In this document: one piece after another, positions 44,814 to 55,762 of the stretch
How the letters are laid out: each line of letters begins with the position of its first letter
Numbering within the stretch: position 1 is the first letter of the stretch
Source of the DNA: DASVHS01 sp038244815
GTDB lineage: Bacteria; Acidobacteriota; Thermoanaerobaculia; Gp7-AA8
Assembly (NCBI GenBank): GCA_038244815.1
Contig: JBBRTB010000018.1
Span: forward strand, 1 to 64,000
Length of the DNA: 64,000 nt
Direction: 5' to 3'
The notes under the pieces: model-generated
Databases searched by the model: none
The model's input: only the letters and a program-made list of their open reading frames with translations
Told to the model about the DNA's origin: nothing
Program-made: the position numbers and the translations under genes

Positions 44814-45942
44814 AATGCCTCGCCCACGGCGGAACCCTATCCGTCTTGCTCGAGCTCCCGCCGTCGCTTTTTTCCGCGCGTACGAGTTGCTTGCGGATGG
44901 AGCTGAGGATCTTCGCGTCGGTGGACACGGCCAGGTCGACGAGCTTCTGGCGGTCGCAATAGCCGTTGAACGCGATCAGGAATCGATCGATGCGGAAGGC
45001 CACGGCCCGGCCGAGGTAACGGTCTTCGGCTGTGAAGTTGTCTTCACCGAGGTTGACGATGGGATCGAGGAGCTTGCCGTTGCGGACGTAGAGGCCGCGA
45101 TAGGCAGCCAGGATGCGCGCAGCGGCGTCCTTGTTCGCGGCGGGGATGATCAATCCGTCGACCTTGTCGCCGTTGGCGTTGAACGACGCCTGAAAAGAAT
45201 TGGCCAGGATGCCTTCGCCGAATCCGCGCTCCGCCGAATACCGCTCGCTGTTGGGAATGCGGGCATCGCTCGGAAAGAAGTTGAACACGGCCGGCTTTCC
45301 GGGCGCCGTTGGCATCCGCTCGGCGACGAAGCCGACGAGCTTCCTGAGGGCGTCGGGTGCGGTGCCGCCGCCGATCACGCGCACGTAGAACGGCCCGCGC
45401 CAGAGGTGGATGGCGTGCTTGGTGGCGAAGGCCTCATTGGCCAGGTCGAAATACTGCGCGTTGTCGGTTTTGCGCGCGGAATAGGCGCCGAAGGCCTTGA
45501 CGAAGTCGGGGAAGCGGTAGATCTCCACCGTGGCGAACCCGCTGCCGCTGGTGGCGGTGTAGTTTCCGATCGTTCCGTCGAGCACCTCGTATCTTGCGAA
45601 GTGCGCCGCATCCTGGTCCAGATAGCGGCTCAGCCGGTCAGCGGGGATGACGATAGGATCCTGTTCGAGCCGCCAGCCCGGCGCTTCCTCCTGCCGCGGA
45701 AGAAACTGCAGGCTCGGCGATTCGATGGCCGTGAACGACTCCTCCGGCGCGGCCGGAGGAGGCAGCGCGACCGTGCGTGGAGCATTACCGCCGCACGCCG
45801 AGAAGGCGACCAGCGCTAGGAGCGCGAGAGCGATTCCAGAAACTCGAGCGTGACGCGTACGCCCGCGCCGGTCGCCCCCCTGGGGTCGCGGCCGTTGTCG
45901 TGCTCCGCGTACGCCGTTCCGGCGATATCGAGATGAGCCCAT
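44812..45942 (-). CDS. DUF6599-like lipoprotein
   Basis: About 376 residues from ATG 45942. A lipobox (ALVAFSAC) sits unusually far in, after a 33-residue Arg-rich leader that overlaps the pepA 3' end; no ATG, GTG or TTG lies closer in frame, so the true start is uncertain. The body (YEVLDGTIGNYTATSGSGFATVEIYRFPDFVKAFGAYSARK, IHLWRGPFYVRVIGG, ILSSIRKQLV) resembles the DUF6599 family of acidobacterial and related lipoproteins of unknown role. Its 3' end touches element B. Confidence 0.6.
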   Translation of the reverse strand: MGSSRYRRNGVRGARQRPRPQGGDRRGRTRHARVSGIALALLALVAFSACGGNAPRTVALPPPAAPEESFTAIESPSLQFLPRQEEAPGWRLEQDPIVIPADRLSRYLDQDAAHFARYEVLDGTIGNYTATSGSGFATVEIYRFPDFVKAFGAYSARKTDNAQYFDLANEAFATKHAIHLWRGPFYVRVIGGGTAPDALRKLVGFVAERMPTAPGKPAVFNFFPSDARIPNSERYSAERGFGEGILANSFQASFNANGDKVDGLIIPAANKDAAARILAAYRGLYVRNGKLLDPIVNLGEDNFTAEDRYLGRAVAFRIDRFLIAFNGYCDRQKLVDLAVSTDAKILSSIRKQLVRAEKSDGGSSSKTDRVPPWARH

Positions 45943-47279
45943 GACGGACAATCGACGAACTCCTTCAGAAAAACCGCGGCGGTGACCGCTCCTCCCCAGC
46001 GCCCTCCCGAGTTCTTCACATCCGCCCACTCGCTGAGGATCAGATCCTTGTACTCGTCCCAGGCAGGCATCCGCCAGAGGCGTTCACCGACGCGCTCCCC
46101 ACACTCAATCAACTTCCGAGCCAGCTCATCATCATTCGAGAAAAGCCCGGTCGCTTCCGCGGCCAGCGCCACCACGATGGCGCCGGTGAGCGTGGCGTAG
46201 TCGATGAGGTGATCGGGCTTCAGTTTCGACGCGTAATGCAGCGCGTCCCCCAGGATCATCCGCCCCTCGGCGTCGGTGTTGACGATTTCCACGGTCTTGC
46301 CGTTCATCATGGTGATGATCTCGCCCGGCTTGTAGGCGCTGCCGCTGGGCAGGTTGTCGGTCGACGGGATGCATCCGGTGATCCTGACCGGCAGCCCGAG
46401 TTTCGCCGCCGCCTCGATGGTGCCGATGACCGCGGCGGCGCCGCACATGTCGAACTTCATCTCCTCCATCTTTTCGGCCGGTTTGATGGAGATGCCGCCG
46501 GAGTCGAACGTGATGCCCTTGCCCACCAGAGCGATGTGTTTTTTCGCGCGGCGCGGCGTGTACTCCATGACCACGAATCGCGGCTCCTCGGCCGATCCGC
46601 GGTTCACGGCGATGAGGCCGCCCATCTTCATCCGCTCGATCTCGCGCTTGCCGTACACCGTGCACTTCACGCCCGTTTCTTTCGCTACCTTGACCGCGCG
46701 CTCGGCGAGCCGCGTGGCCGTCAGAACGTTGGACGGAGCGTTGCCGAGGTCGCGGACGGTGCGGACCGCATCGCTGATGGAGAGCGCTTCTCTCTCGATC
46801 GCTCTGGCTTGCCGGGCGCTTAGCGAATCGTTTGCGACCAGGACCGCTTCGATGGGCGGCCGTTTCTCGTCCTTCTTCTTCGTCTGATAGGTGTCGTACT
46901 TGTAGTCGGCGTGAGCGAGCAGCGAAGCCACCAGTCGCGTGGCCGCCTCGGCGTCGGCGCCGGGCAACGGGACGCCGATGGCCACGGCGATCCTGCGGTC
47001 GCGCTGCTTCTGCGCGATCTTCGCCACCGTCGCCAGTGCGGTCTTGATGCCGCGGATCGAACTCTCCTTGCCGAGGCCGGCCAGGGTGATCTTGCGCGGC
47101 GTCTCGTGGAGAACCGTGATCGTTTCGTCGGCGCGGCCCTCGAAGCCGGAGCGCTTGACGATCCCGGCGGCGAGCGGCTCGATCGCGGCCGGCAGGTCGC
47201 GCTCTTTCCCCTCGGGAACGAGGATGAAGAGGTGGTCGATTTTCGTGAGTTTGAGGTCTGGTTTGATTTCGACGTGCAT
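45816..47279 (-). CDS. pepA: Leucyl aminopeptidase (M17)
   Basis: 487 residues. GKGITFDSGGISIKPAEKMEEMKFDM and the NTDAEGR motif (VEIVNTDAEGRMILGDAL) supply the two-zinc site and catalytic residues of M17 aminopeptidases; the N-terminal macro-like domain is also present. Cytosolic hexamer that trims N-terminal residues; some relatives bind DNA. TAGAAT lies 7 nt before the ATG on this strand with no Shine-Dalgarno. It is divergent from the sigma54 activator gene. Confidence 0.95.
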   Translation of the reverse strand: MHVEIKPDLKLTKIDHLFILVPEGKERDLPAAIEPLAAGIVKRSGFEGRADETITVLHETPRKITLAGLGKESSIRGIKTALATVAKIAQKQRDRRIAVAIGVPLPGADAEAATRLVASLLAHADYKYDTYQTKKKDEKRPPIEAVLVANDSLSARQARAIEREALSISDAVRTVRDLGNAPSNVLTATRLAERAVKVAKETGVKCTVYGKREIERMKMGGLIAVNRGSAEEPRFVVMEYTPRRAKKHIALVGKGITFDSGGISIKPAEKMEEMKFDMCGAAAVIGTIEAAAKLGLPVRITGCIPSTDNLPSGSAYKPGEIITMMNGKTVEIVNTDAEGRMILGDALHYASKLKPDHLIDYATLTGAIVVALAAEATGLFSNDDELARKLIECGERVGERLWRMPAWDEYKDLILSEWADVKNSGGRWGGAVTAAVFLKEFVDCPSWAHLDIAGTAYAEHDNGRDPRGATGAGVRVTLEFLESLSRS

Positions 47280-47329
47280 TGCGCGCGGATTCTACAGGCC
47301 TGAGGCCTTAACATTGCACCGGAGTGGTG

Positions 47330-48727
47330 ATGACGATGTCTTACCGAGTGCTGGTCGTTGACGACGAGACCGCGATCCGCGAAGCCATCCGGATGACCCT
47401 CGAGTACGAGGGCTACCGGATCGACGAGGCGCGCTCGGGTCAGGAAGGCATCGATAAGGCGACGAAAATCGACTACGACGCCATCCTGCTCGACATCAAG
47501 ATGCCTGTCCTCGACGGCATCGAGGTCCTCGAGAACCTGAAGGAACAGAAGATCACCTCGCCCGTGGTGATGGTCTCCGGGCACGGAGACGTGCACACGG
47601 CGGTGGAGTGCACCAAACGCGGCGCGTTCGATTTCCTGGAGAAGCCGCTCAACCGCGACAAGCTGCTGCTGACGGTCCGCAACGCCGTCCGCCTGCGCAA
47701 GGTCGAGGAAGAGAACAGCGAGCTCAAGTCGCGCGTGGAGAAGGAGTATCAGCTCGTCGGCGACGCGCCGGAGATGCGCGATCTCAAGTCCCAGATCGAG
47801 CGGGCTGCCCCGACGAAGGCGACCGTGCTCATCACCGGTGAGTCGGGGACGGGCAAGGAGCTCGTGGCCCGCGAGATCCACCGGCGCTCCTCGCGATCGT
47901 CCGCGCTGTTCATCCAGGTCAATTGCGCGGCCATCCCGGAAGAGCTCATCGAGTCCGAGCTCTTCGGGCACGAGAAGGGATCGTTCACCGGCGCCGTGCG
48001 CAAACAGACCGGCAAGTTCGTGGCCGCGGACGGCGGGACGATCTTCCTCGATGAAGTGGGCGACATGTCACTGCGCACGCAGGCCAAGGTGCTGCGCGTG
48101 CTGCAGGAGGGGGAGGTCGAGCCGGTAGGCGCGGCCAGCGTCATCAAGGTGGACGTGCGCGTCATCGCCGCGACGAATAAGGACCTCACCGAGGAGATCA
48201 GGAACTGCCGGTTTCGCGAGGACCTCTATTACCGGCTGAGCGTCATTCCCATTCGTACGCCGCCGCTGCGCGAGCGGCGCGACGACATCCCGGTGCTGGC
48301 CGAGCACTTCGCGAAGCTCTTCTCGCAGGAGCACAACTACCACCCCAAAAAGTTCACGGCCGCCGCATCGAAAGCGATGGAAGACGCGCTGTGGCGTGGC
48401 AACGTGCGCGAATTGCGCAACATGATCGAGCGCCTCGTGATCATGGTGCCTGCCGAGACGATCGATATCGGCGATCTGCCGGCCGAGTTTTTCCGCGCCC
48501 CTTCCGACATCATCACCTCGGCCATGAAGCTGTCCACGCTCCAGGACTTCAAGGACGAGGCCGAGAAAGCATTCATCCTGGCGAAGTTGCGCGAGTTCGG
48601 CTGGAACGTGTCGAAGACCGCCGAGGCCATCGACACGCCGCGCTCGAACCTCTACAAGAAGATCGAGCAGTACAACATCAAACGCGAATCGGGAGCGGGA
48701 GTGACGGCGGATGGGGGAGAAACCTAG
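47330..48727 (+). CDS. NtrC-family sigma54-dependent response regulator
   Basis: About 465 residues. Receiver domain with phosphoacceptor Asp in AILLDIKMP and conserved DDE (VLVVDDETAI). AAA+ domain with Walker A GESGTGKE, the sigma54-contact loop in the variant GSFTGA instead of GAFTGA, and Walker B IFLDEVGD. A Fis-type HTH (VSKTAEAIDTPRSNLYKKIEQY) ends the protein. No kinase gene is adjacent. Two ATGs (47330, 47336) are possible. The TAG stop is inside a heptamer array and 17 bp overlap murI. Confidence 0.93.
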   Translation: MTMSYRVLVVDDETAIREAIRMTLEYEGYRIDEARSGQEGIDKATKIDYDAILLDIKMPVLDGIEVLENLKEQKITSPVVMVSGHGDVHTAVECTKRGAFDFLEKPLNRDKLLLTVRNAVRLRKVEEENSELKSRVEKEYQLVGDAPEMRDLKSQIERAAPTKATVLITGESGTGKELVAREIHRRSSRSSALFIQVNCAAIPEELIESELFGHEKGSFTGAVRKQTGKFVAADGGTIFLDEVGDMSLRTQAKVLRVLQEGEVEPVGAASVIKVDVRVIAATNKDLTEEIRNCRFREDLYYRLSVIPIRTPPLRERRDDIPVLAEHFAKLFSQEHNYHPKKFTAAASKAMEDALWRGNVRELRNMIERLVIMVPAETIDIGDLPAEFFRAPSDIITSAMKLSTLQDFKDEAEKAFILAKLREFGWNVSKTAEAIDTPRSNLYKKIEQYNIKRESGAGVTADGGET

Positions 48728-49559
48728 GCCTCGGGCCTCGGGCCTCGGGCCTCGGACCCACCCGCCCGGGGACGGCCGAAGGCCCATCGGCGTCTTCGAC
48801 TCCGGCGTCGGAGGGCTGACGGTCTTCCGCGAGATCGCGCGCGCTCTGCCGTTCGAGGCTCTCGTCTACCTCGGCGACTCCGCGCGCGTGCCGTACGGGA
48901 CGAAGTCGCCGCAGAACGTCGTGAAGTACTCGCTCGAGGCGGCGCAGCATCTCGTCGAGCGCGACATCAAGATGCTGGTGGTGGCGTGCAACACCGCCAC
49001 GGCCGCGGCGCTGCCGACGCTGCGGTCGCGGTTGACGATTCCGGTGATCGGAGTCATCGAGCCCGGCGCGCGGGCCGCGGTGGCGGCGACGCGCGGGAAA
49101 ATCGGTGTGATCGCTACCGAGGGGACGGTGAAGTCGAAGGCGTACACGAAGGCCATCCATGAGCTGGATAGCGGCATCGAGGTGATCGAGGCCGCGGCGC
49201 CGCTGTTCGTCGGACTGGCCGAAGAAGGCTGGGCGAACACGCACGTGGCGCTCGAAGTGGCCGGGATCTATCTCGAGCCGCTCATCGACGCCGGCATCGA
49301 CACCCTCGTCCTCGGCTGCACGCACTATCCGATTCTGCGCGGCACGATCGAGCGCATCGTCGGCGACAGGGTGCGGATCGTCGACAGCGCGGAGACGACA
49401 GCCGCGTGCGTTCGTGAAGAACTGCGCGAGCGCGCCACCGCCGCCGACCCCGTGCACCATTTCCTCGTCACCGACTCCGAGGAGCGCTTCCGCCGCATCG
49501 CCGGCGAGTTCCTGGAGCAGGAGATTGAGAGGTTGGAGCTGGTGTCGTTTGATCGGTAG
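48711..49559 (+). CDS. murI: Glutamate racemase
   Basis: 282 residues from ATG 48711. Both catalytic Cys are present: VVACNTATAAALP and VLGCTHYPIL, with the N-terminal IGVFDSGVGGLTVFREI and YLGDSARVPYGTKS. It makes D-glutamate for peptidoglycan. Family members begin at about the IGVFDSG strand (residue 26 here). The first 25 residues are thus an array-encoded extension; the start codon lies upstream of the array and overlaps the preceding gene. The stop is inside the left array of element C. Confidence 0.93.
   Translation: MGEKPRPRASGLGPRTHPPGDGRRPIGVFDSGVGGLTVFREIARALPFEALVYLGDSARVPYGTKSPQNVVKYSLEAAQHLVERDIKMLVVACNTATAAALPTLRSRLTIPVIGVIEPGARAAVAATRGKIGVIATEGTVKSKAYTKAIHELDSGIEVIEAAAPLFVGLAEEGWANTHVALEVAGIYLEPLIDAGIDTLVLGCTHYPILRGTIERIVGDRVRIVDSAETTAACVREELRERATAADPVHHFLVTDSEERFRRIAGEFLEQEIERLELVSFDR
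48726..48756. repeat. Solo heptamer array at the murI 5' end
   Basis: About four direct copies of GGCCTCG with no inverted partner. It contains the stop of the response-regulator gene and encodes residues about 6-15 of MurI (PRASGLGPR). Confidence 0.85.
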
Positions 49560-50056
49560 CGGTTAGCCGGTAGCCGGTAGCAGTTAGCAGTTAGCGGTTA
49601 GCGGCTGGTTTGAATTTCTTTGTGGCGAATCCTTTCGCGCTTTTTCTCAGCAGGCCGTTCACCAGGCGGGCGACTTGACGGATCTGCTCCGTGAGGGCCG
49701 CGCCCTCCTCGTGCGTGCAGTACTTCAAATCAAACGCAAGGATTGCGTCGGACTCAATCTCCATCAACGAGCCGCGAGCCTGGCCGAGAAAGTGTTGCCA
49801 CGCTCCATTCGATAGCCGTCCGTTTCTCTCGGCAATATTCGAATGCACCGAGTGGGCGGCGCGGCGCATCTGCGACACGAGTACGAACTTCTCGTCCTCG
49901 GGAAATCGATTTGTAAACGCGGAGACGAAGGTGACCAGGCGGCGCGCCTGACGCCACGCTTCGAGACCGGTGAAGGAACTTCCGCGCATACCGCGCGAGA
50001 GAGCACGAGGGCGCAGGTCAGGCCGAATCGAGTGTACCTCGGCTACCGGCTACCCG

Positions 50057-50065
<9 letters not shown>
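49554..50065 (-). mobile_element. Array-bounded four-helix-bundle element C (512 bp)
   Basis: The left end has heptamers GGTAGCC, AGCAGTT and AGCGGTT (49554-49605). The right end has the inverted GGCTACC and GCTAACG series (50041-50065). One leftward four-helix-bundle gene lies between. Just inside the right array, CCGAGGTACACTCGATTC (read leftward) matches elements B and D. The stop codons of both neighbours, murI and the M14 peptidase, fall inside the arrays. Confidence 0.78.
49591..49989 (-). CDS. Four-helix-bundle protein C (IVP/bAvd superfamily)
   Basis: 132 residues. FTGLEAWRQARRLVTFVSAFT, LVSQMRRAAHSVHSNIAERNGR, WQHFLGQARGSLMEIESDAILA and ARLVNGLLRKS reproduce the family's four helices, with SNIAERNGR replacing the usual SNIAEGxGR. 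The basic C-terminus (KKFKPAANR) ends in the array. Sequence clearly diverged from proteins A, B and D, so the four are not recent duplicates. Confidence 0.88.
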   Translation of the reverse strand: MRGSSFTGLEAWRQARRLVTFVSAFTNRFPEDEKFVLVSQMRRAAHSVHSNIAERNGRLSNGAWQHFLGQARGSLMEIESDAILAFDLKYCTHEEGAALTEQIRQVARLVNGLLRKSAKGFATKKFKPAANR

Positions 50066-52354
<2,289 letters not shown>

Positions 52355-52370
52355 CGAGCGGAACTCTACC

Positions 52371-52760
52371 TCAGGCCTCGGGCCTCGGGCCTCGGGCCTC
52401 GGAATCGCGCATGGAGATTTTTCGGATCAGGCCGTTCAGCAGTCGGCCCGTCTCCTCGGTGCGCATCAGAATGGATTTCAAGCTTTCTTCCGCAACGTAT
52501 CCGAGATCAGCGGTGATGAAGAGCTGGGACTCGAGCTCCAGCAGTGATCCGCGGGCGATGAAGTAGAAGTGCACCTGGTCGCGGGACCGGCGGCGCCCCT
52601 GACCTTCGGCGAGGTTGGACATGATGGATATGGCGGCGCGCCGCATCTGAGTCGTGAGACCGAACATCTCGGTCTTTGGGAATCCTGCTGTTAGGGTGTA
52701 GATCTCTTTGGTGAGGAGACGGCTCTTTTGCCACACAAGCAAATCGCGATAAGTCGACAT
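52371..52760 (-). CDS. Four-helix-bundle protein D (IVP/bAvd superfamily)
   Basis: 129 residues. YRDLLVWQKSRLLTKEIYTLT, LTTQMRRAAISIMSNLAEGQGR, VHFYFIARGSLLELESQLFIT and GRLLNGLIRKIS give a complete four-helix bundle. The C-terminal SEARGPRPEA is array-encoded. About 60 bp of leader separate the ATG from the CCGAGGTACG motif, leaving room for a promoter or structured leader. Confidence 0.9.
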   Translation of the reverse strand: MSTYRDLLVWQKSRLLTKEIYTLTAGFPKTEMFGLTTQMRRAAISIMSNLAEGQGRRRSRDQVHFYFIARGSLLELESQLFITADLGYVAEESLKSILMRTEETGRLLNGLIRKISMRDSEARGPRPEA

Positions 52761-52862
52761 ATGGATGCGCGGAAGGAAAGCGCAGCGACGGACGCAGGCG
52801 TGTGGCTGGGAAATCGTACCTCGGAAGTCGTCCGAGGCCCGAGGCCCGAGGCCCGAGGCCTC
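52373..52862 (-). mobile_element. Array-bounded four-helix-bundle element D (490 bp)
   Basis: Left array: four GGCCTCG heptamers (52373-52402). Right array: four inverted CGAGGCC heptamers (52831-52862). The leftward four-helix-bundle gene fills the centre and ends inside the left array. CCGAGGTACGATTTCC (read leftward) lies just inside the right array. The element occupies the divergent promoter region between the M14 peptidase and the LolC/E-like permease, whose GTG starts three bases after the array. Confidence 0.8.
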
Positions 52863-52864
52863 GC

Positions 52865-54085
52865 GTGATCCTTCCCCGCCTCATCGCCTGGCGGTACCTT
52901 CGCCGGCCCGCGGATGCGCTGGTGTCGGCGGTGGGGGGAGTGTCGGTGTTCGGACTCGTCATCGGTGTGATGGCGCTGGTGATCTCCATGGCGCTCATGA
53001 CCGGGTACCGGCGCGATCTGCAGCGCAAGCTCCTCGGTGGCAACGCCGAGGTGTTCGTCTATTCCGTCGGCGGGCCGATCCGCGATCCCGGCGCGCTTCT
53101 GTCGATCATCCGCGGCACGCCGGGAGTGGCGGAGGCGTCGCCTGTCGTCTTTCAACAGGCCGTCGTGACGACGGAGCGCAACTCCACGGGCTCCGAAGTG
53201 ATGATCAAGGGCATCGAATCGACGCGCGGGAAGACCTCACCGATGCTGGCAAAGATCATCGGGACGAGCGCGTTCGTGACACGCGATGGCGAGCACGGCG
53301 TGTCGGTCGGAAAGTATCTGGCCGCAAAGCTGGGAGTGCGTCCCGGTGTCTCGATCAGTCTCACCGTGCCGGCGGAGCGCGCGGGAAGTTTTCTGCCGCG
53401 CACGGCCTCGTTCATCGTCACGAACGTGTTCGACACCGGCTTCTACGAATACGACGCGCGCTGGCTCTTCCTCGACCTCCGCGAAGCGCAGCAGCTCCTG
53501 GGCTCGAACGACGCCGCCAACCTCGTGGAGGTGAAGCTGGCCGAGGGGTCCGGTCTGCCGGATGTCGTCCGCGAGATCGGGCAGCGCACCGATCACCGGT
53601 ATGCGGTCAGCGACTGGCGCGACATGAATCGCCAGCTCTTCTCGATGCTGGCGATCCAGCAGCTCGTTCTCTTCATCGTGATCGGGCTGATCGTGTTCGT
53701 CTCCACGTTCAACATCGTCTCGACGCTGATCATGACCGTCCACGAGAAGCGGAAGGAGATCGGCATCCTGACCTCGATGGGAGCGGAGAGGACGTTCGTG
53801 CGCAGCATCTTCCTCTGGTACGGCGCGATGGTCGGCATCGTCGGCACGGCCACCGGCATTCTCATCGGCGTGGTGGTGTGCTGGATCATCACGCGCTACC
53901 GGCTCGTGTCGTTCCCCCCGGAGATCGCCGAGGTGTACTTCGTCTCCTCGATCCCGTTCGTGACGCGGGTGCGCGACCTCTCCATCATCGCCGGGTTCTC
54001 ACTGACGGTCTCGTTTCTGGCGACGATCGTCCCGGCGTCGCGCGCCGCGCGTCTCAACCCGATCGATGCCCTGCGGCACGAGTGA
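52865..54085 (+). CDS. LolC/LolE-family ABC transporter permease
   Basis: 406 residues from GTG 52865. IAWRYLRRPADALVSAVGGVSVFGLVIGVMALVISMALMTGYRRDLQRKLLG, a periplasmic MacB-like domain, and a C-terminal FtsX domain with FNIVSTLIMTVHEKRKEIGILTSMGA and PASRAARLNPIDALRHE are typical of lipoprotein-releasing permeases. No LolD ATPase gene is adjacent. A longer frame from 52802 would include array-encoded residues and is rejected. The upstream region is entirely repeat array. Confidence 0.9.
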   Translation: MILPRLIAWRYLRRPADALVSAVGGVSVFGLVIGVMALVISMALMTGYRRDLQRKLLGGNAEVFVYSVGGPIRDPGALLSIIRGTPGVAEASPVVFQQAVVTTERNSTGSEVMIKGIESTRGKTSPMLAKIIGTSAFVTRDGEHGVSVGKYLAAKLGVRPGVSISLTVPAERAGSFLPRTASFIVTNVFDTGFYEYDARWLFLDLREAQQLLGSNDAANLVEVKLAEGSGLPDVVREIGQRTDHRYAVSDWRDMNRQLFSMLAIQQLVLFIVIGLIVFVSTFNIVSTLIMTVHEKRKEIGILTSMGAERTFVRSIFLWYGAMVGIVGTATGILIGVVVCWIITRYRLVSFPPEIAEVYFVSSIPFVTRVRDLSIIAGFSLTVSFLATIVPASRAARLNPIDALRHE

Positions 54086-54090
54086 GCCCA

Positions 54091-54096
54091 TATAAT
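54091..54096 (+). promoter_or_regulatory. -10 element of carA
   Basis: A perfect TATAAT ends 9 nt before the carA ATG. No Shine-Dalgarno is present, so a leaderless or nearly leaderless message is expected. No good -35 is visible. Confidence 0.55.
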
Positions 54097-54105
54097 CCAG
54101 CCCCG

Positions 54106-55203
54106 ATGACCGCCGCGCGCCTCATTCTCGAAGATGGAACCACGTACGAGGGGGAATCGTTCGGATCGACCGAGACGTCGATCGGCGAAGTCGTCTTCAA
54201 TACCTCCCTCACCGGGTATCAGGAGATCGCCACCGATCCGTCGTACCGCTTCCAGATCGTGGTGATGACCTACCCGCACATCGGCAACTACGGGATCGAG
54301 CAGGCGGTCGCGCAGAGCGAGAAGCCGCAGGTGGCCGGCTTCGTGGTCCGGGACGCCATCGCCGAGCCCTCCAGCGCGCACGCGGAGATGTCCATCGGCG
54401 ACTACTTCCGCGACAACCGCGTCGCCGCCATCGCCGGAATCGACACGCGCGCTCTGACCCGCAAGATCCGTACGGAAGGGGCCATGCGCGGCATGATCAC
54501 CACCGAGACCCGCGACGTCGCCGAGCTGCTGGCGGAGGTGCGGCGCGCGCCGTCGATGAACGGACTCGACCTCGTCCATCGCGTGACCACGGCGAAGCAG
54601 TACGCATTCGAACCGGCTGGGCCGTCCGCGGACCGCAAGCGCGTCGCGGTGTACGACTACGGCGTCAAACGCGACATCCTCCGGCAGGTGACGCGACACG
54701 GCTGCGACGTCACGGTCTTTCCGGCGAAGACGCCGGCGAGCGAGATCCTCGCGCAGAAGTTCGACGGCGTCCTGCTGTCGAACGGACCCGGCGATCCGGA
54801 ACCGGTGACCTACGCGCAGGAGAACATCCGCGCCCTCCTCGGCAAAGTCCCCGTGTTCGGCATCTGCCTCGGGCACCAGTTGATGGGTCTGGCGCTCGGC
54901 GGTCGCACGTTCAAGCTCAAGTTCGGTCATCGCGGCGGCAATCATCCCGTCAAGGATCTGCGCAGCGGACAGGTGGAGATCACCGCACAGAATCACGGCT
55001 TCTGCGTCGATCCCGACTCACTGCGCGAGAGCGAGGTCGAGTTCACGCACATCAACCTCAACGACCAGACGCTCGAAGGTTTCCGCCATCGCACCATGCC
55101 CGCCTTCGCCGTGCAGTACCACCCCGAGTCCGCCCCCGGCCCGCACGACTCGTTCTATCTCTTCAACGACTTCATGAAGCTGATGGGGGAGTGGAGGGGG
55201 TAG
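54106..55203 (+). CDS. carA: Carbamoyl-phosphate synthase small subunit
   Basis: 365 residues. N-terminal CarA domain (LEDGTTYEGESFGS, VVFNTSLTGYQEIATDPSY) and a class I glutamine amidotransferase domain with the nucleophile in FGICLGHQLMGLALG and the catalytic His in AVQYHPESAPGPHDS. It supplies ammonia to CarB for arginine and pyrimidine synthesis. carB is not adjacent. A heterotypic array pair follows the stop within about 5 bp. Confidence 0.96.
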   Translation: MTAARLILEDGTTYEGESFGSTETSIGEVVFNTSLTGYQEIATDPSYRFQIVVMTYPHIGNYGIEQAVAQSEKPQVAGFVVRDAIAEPSSAHAEMSIGDYFRDNRVAAIAGIDTRALTRKIRTEGAMRGMITTETRDVAELLAEVRRAPSMNGLDLVHRVTTAKQYAFEPAGPSADRKRVAVYDYGVKRDILRQVTRHGCDVTVFPAKTPASEILAQKFDGVLLSNGPGDPEPVTYAQENIRALLGKVPVFGICLGHQLMGLALGGRTFKLKFGHRGGNHPVKDLRSGQVEITAQNHGFCVDPDSLRESEVEFTHINLNDQTLEGFRHRTMPAFAVQYHPESAPGPHDSFYLFNDFMKLMGEWRG

Positions 55204-55207
55204 GGGG

Positions 55208-55267
55208 CTGGGTGCTCGGTGCTCGGTTTTCTCTGATTTCAACCGAGGCCCGAGGCCCGAGGCCTCA
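55208..55267. repeat. Mixed inverted array pair between carA and deaminase gene
   Basis: The left arm is GGTGCTC heptamers, as in element B. The right arm is CGAGGCC heptamers, as in element D, with only CTCGGTT/AACCGAG pairing across a 14-nt loop. The stop codon of the deaminase gene is at the right edge. It may be a recombinant or decayed form of two array types. Confidence 0.8.
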
Positions 55268-55714
55268 CTCCCCAATATCCTCGTTCCAGAGCTGCGGCTT
55301 CGCGGCGATGAACTCTTTCATCAGGCGGATGCACGTCGGGTCCTGGACGACGTCGAGTGAGACGCCGCGCGAGCGCAGCAGCTCTTCCTCGCCCAGGAAC
55401 GTCTGGTTCTCGCCGATGACGATGCGGGGGATGCCGTAGAGGAGGATGGCGCCGCTGCACATCGAGCAAGGTGACAGCGTCGTGTAGAGGACCGATTCCC
55501 GGTAGACCGCTGCGGGATGGCGGCCGCCGTTTTCGAGCGCGTCCATCTCGCCGTGCAGCACGGCGCTGCCGCGCTGGACGCGCCGGTTGTGGCCGCGACC
55601 GATGATCGTGCCGCCATGCACGATCACCGACCCGATGGGGATGCCGCCCTCGCGCAGGCCGAGCTCGGCCTCTTCGATGGCGGCCTGCAGAAACGGATCA
55701 GATGCTTTGCTCAC
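55265..55714 (-). CDS. Cytosine deaminase, yeast Fcy1-like
   Basis: 149 residues. Zinc motifs HGEMDALEN and SPCSMCSGAILL define the cytidine-deaminase fold. The surrounding GGIPIGSVIVHGGTIIGRGHNRRVQRGSAVLHGE and GENQTFLGEEELLRSRGVSL closely follow the fungal-type free-base cytosine deaminase rather than TadA or guanine deaminase. It would convert cytosine to uracil for salvage. Confidence 0.88.
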   Translation of the reverse strand: MSKASDPFLQAAIEEAELGLREGGIPIGSVIVHGGTIIGRGHNRRVQRGSAVLHGEMDALENGGRHPAAVYRESVLYTTLSPCSMCSGAILLYGIPRIVIGENQTFLGEEELLRSRGVSLDVVQDPTCIRLMKEFIAAKPQLWNEDIGE

Positions 55715-55762
55715 GGGTCGGTTGCCCTCCTGATCAGAAGAATGGGATCGGAAACGAGCGGC

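Noticed and set aside
54061..55203. Long upstream extension of carA frame back to 52765
   Set aside because: The extension is antisense-like, Arg/His-rich and overlaps the LolC/E-like gene; ATG 54106 directly begins the CarA fold and follows a TATAAT.
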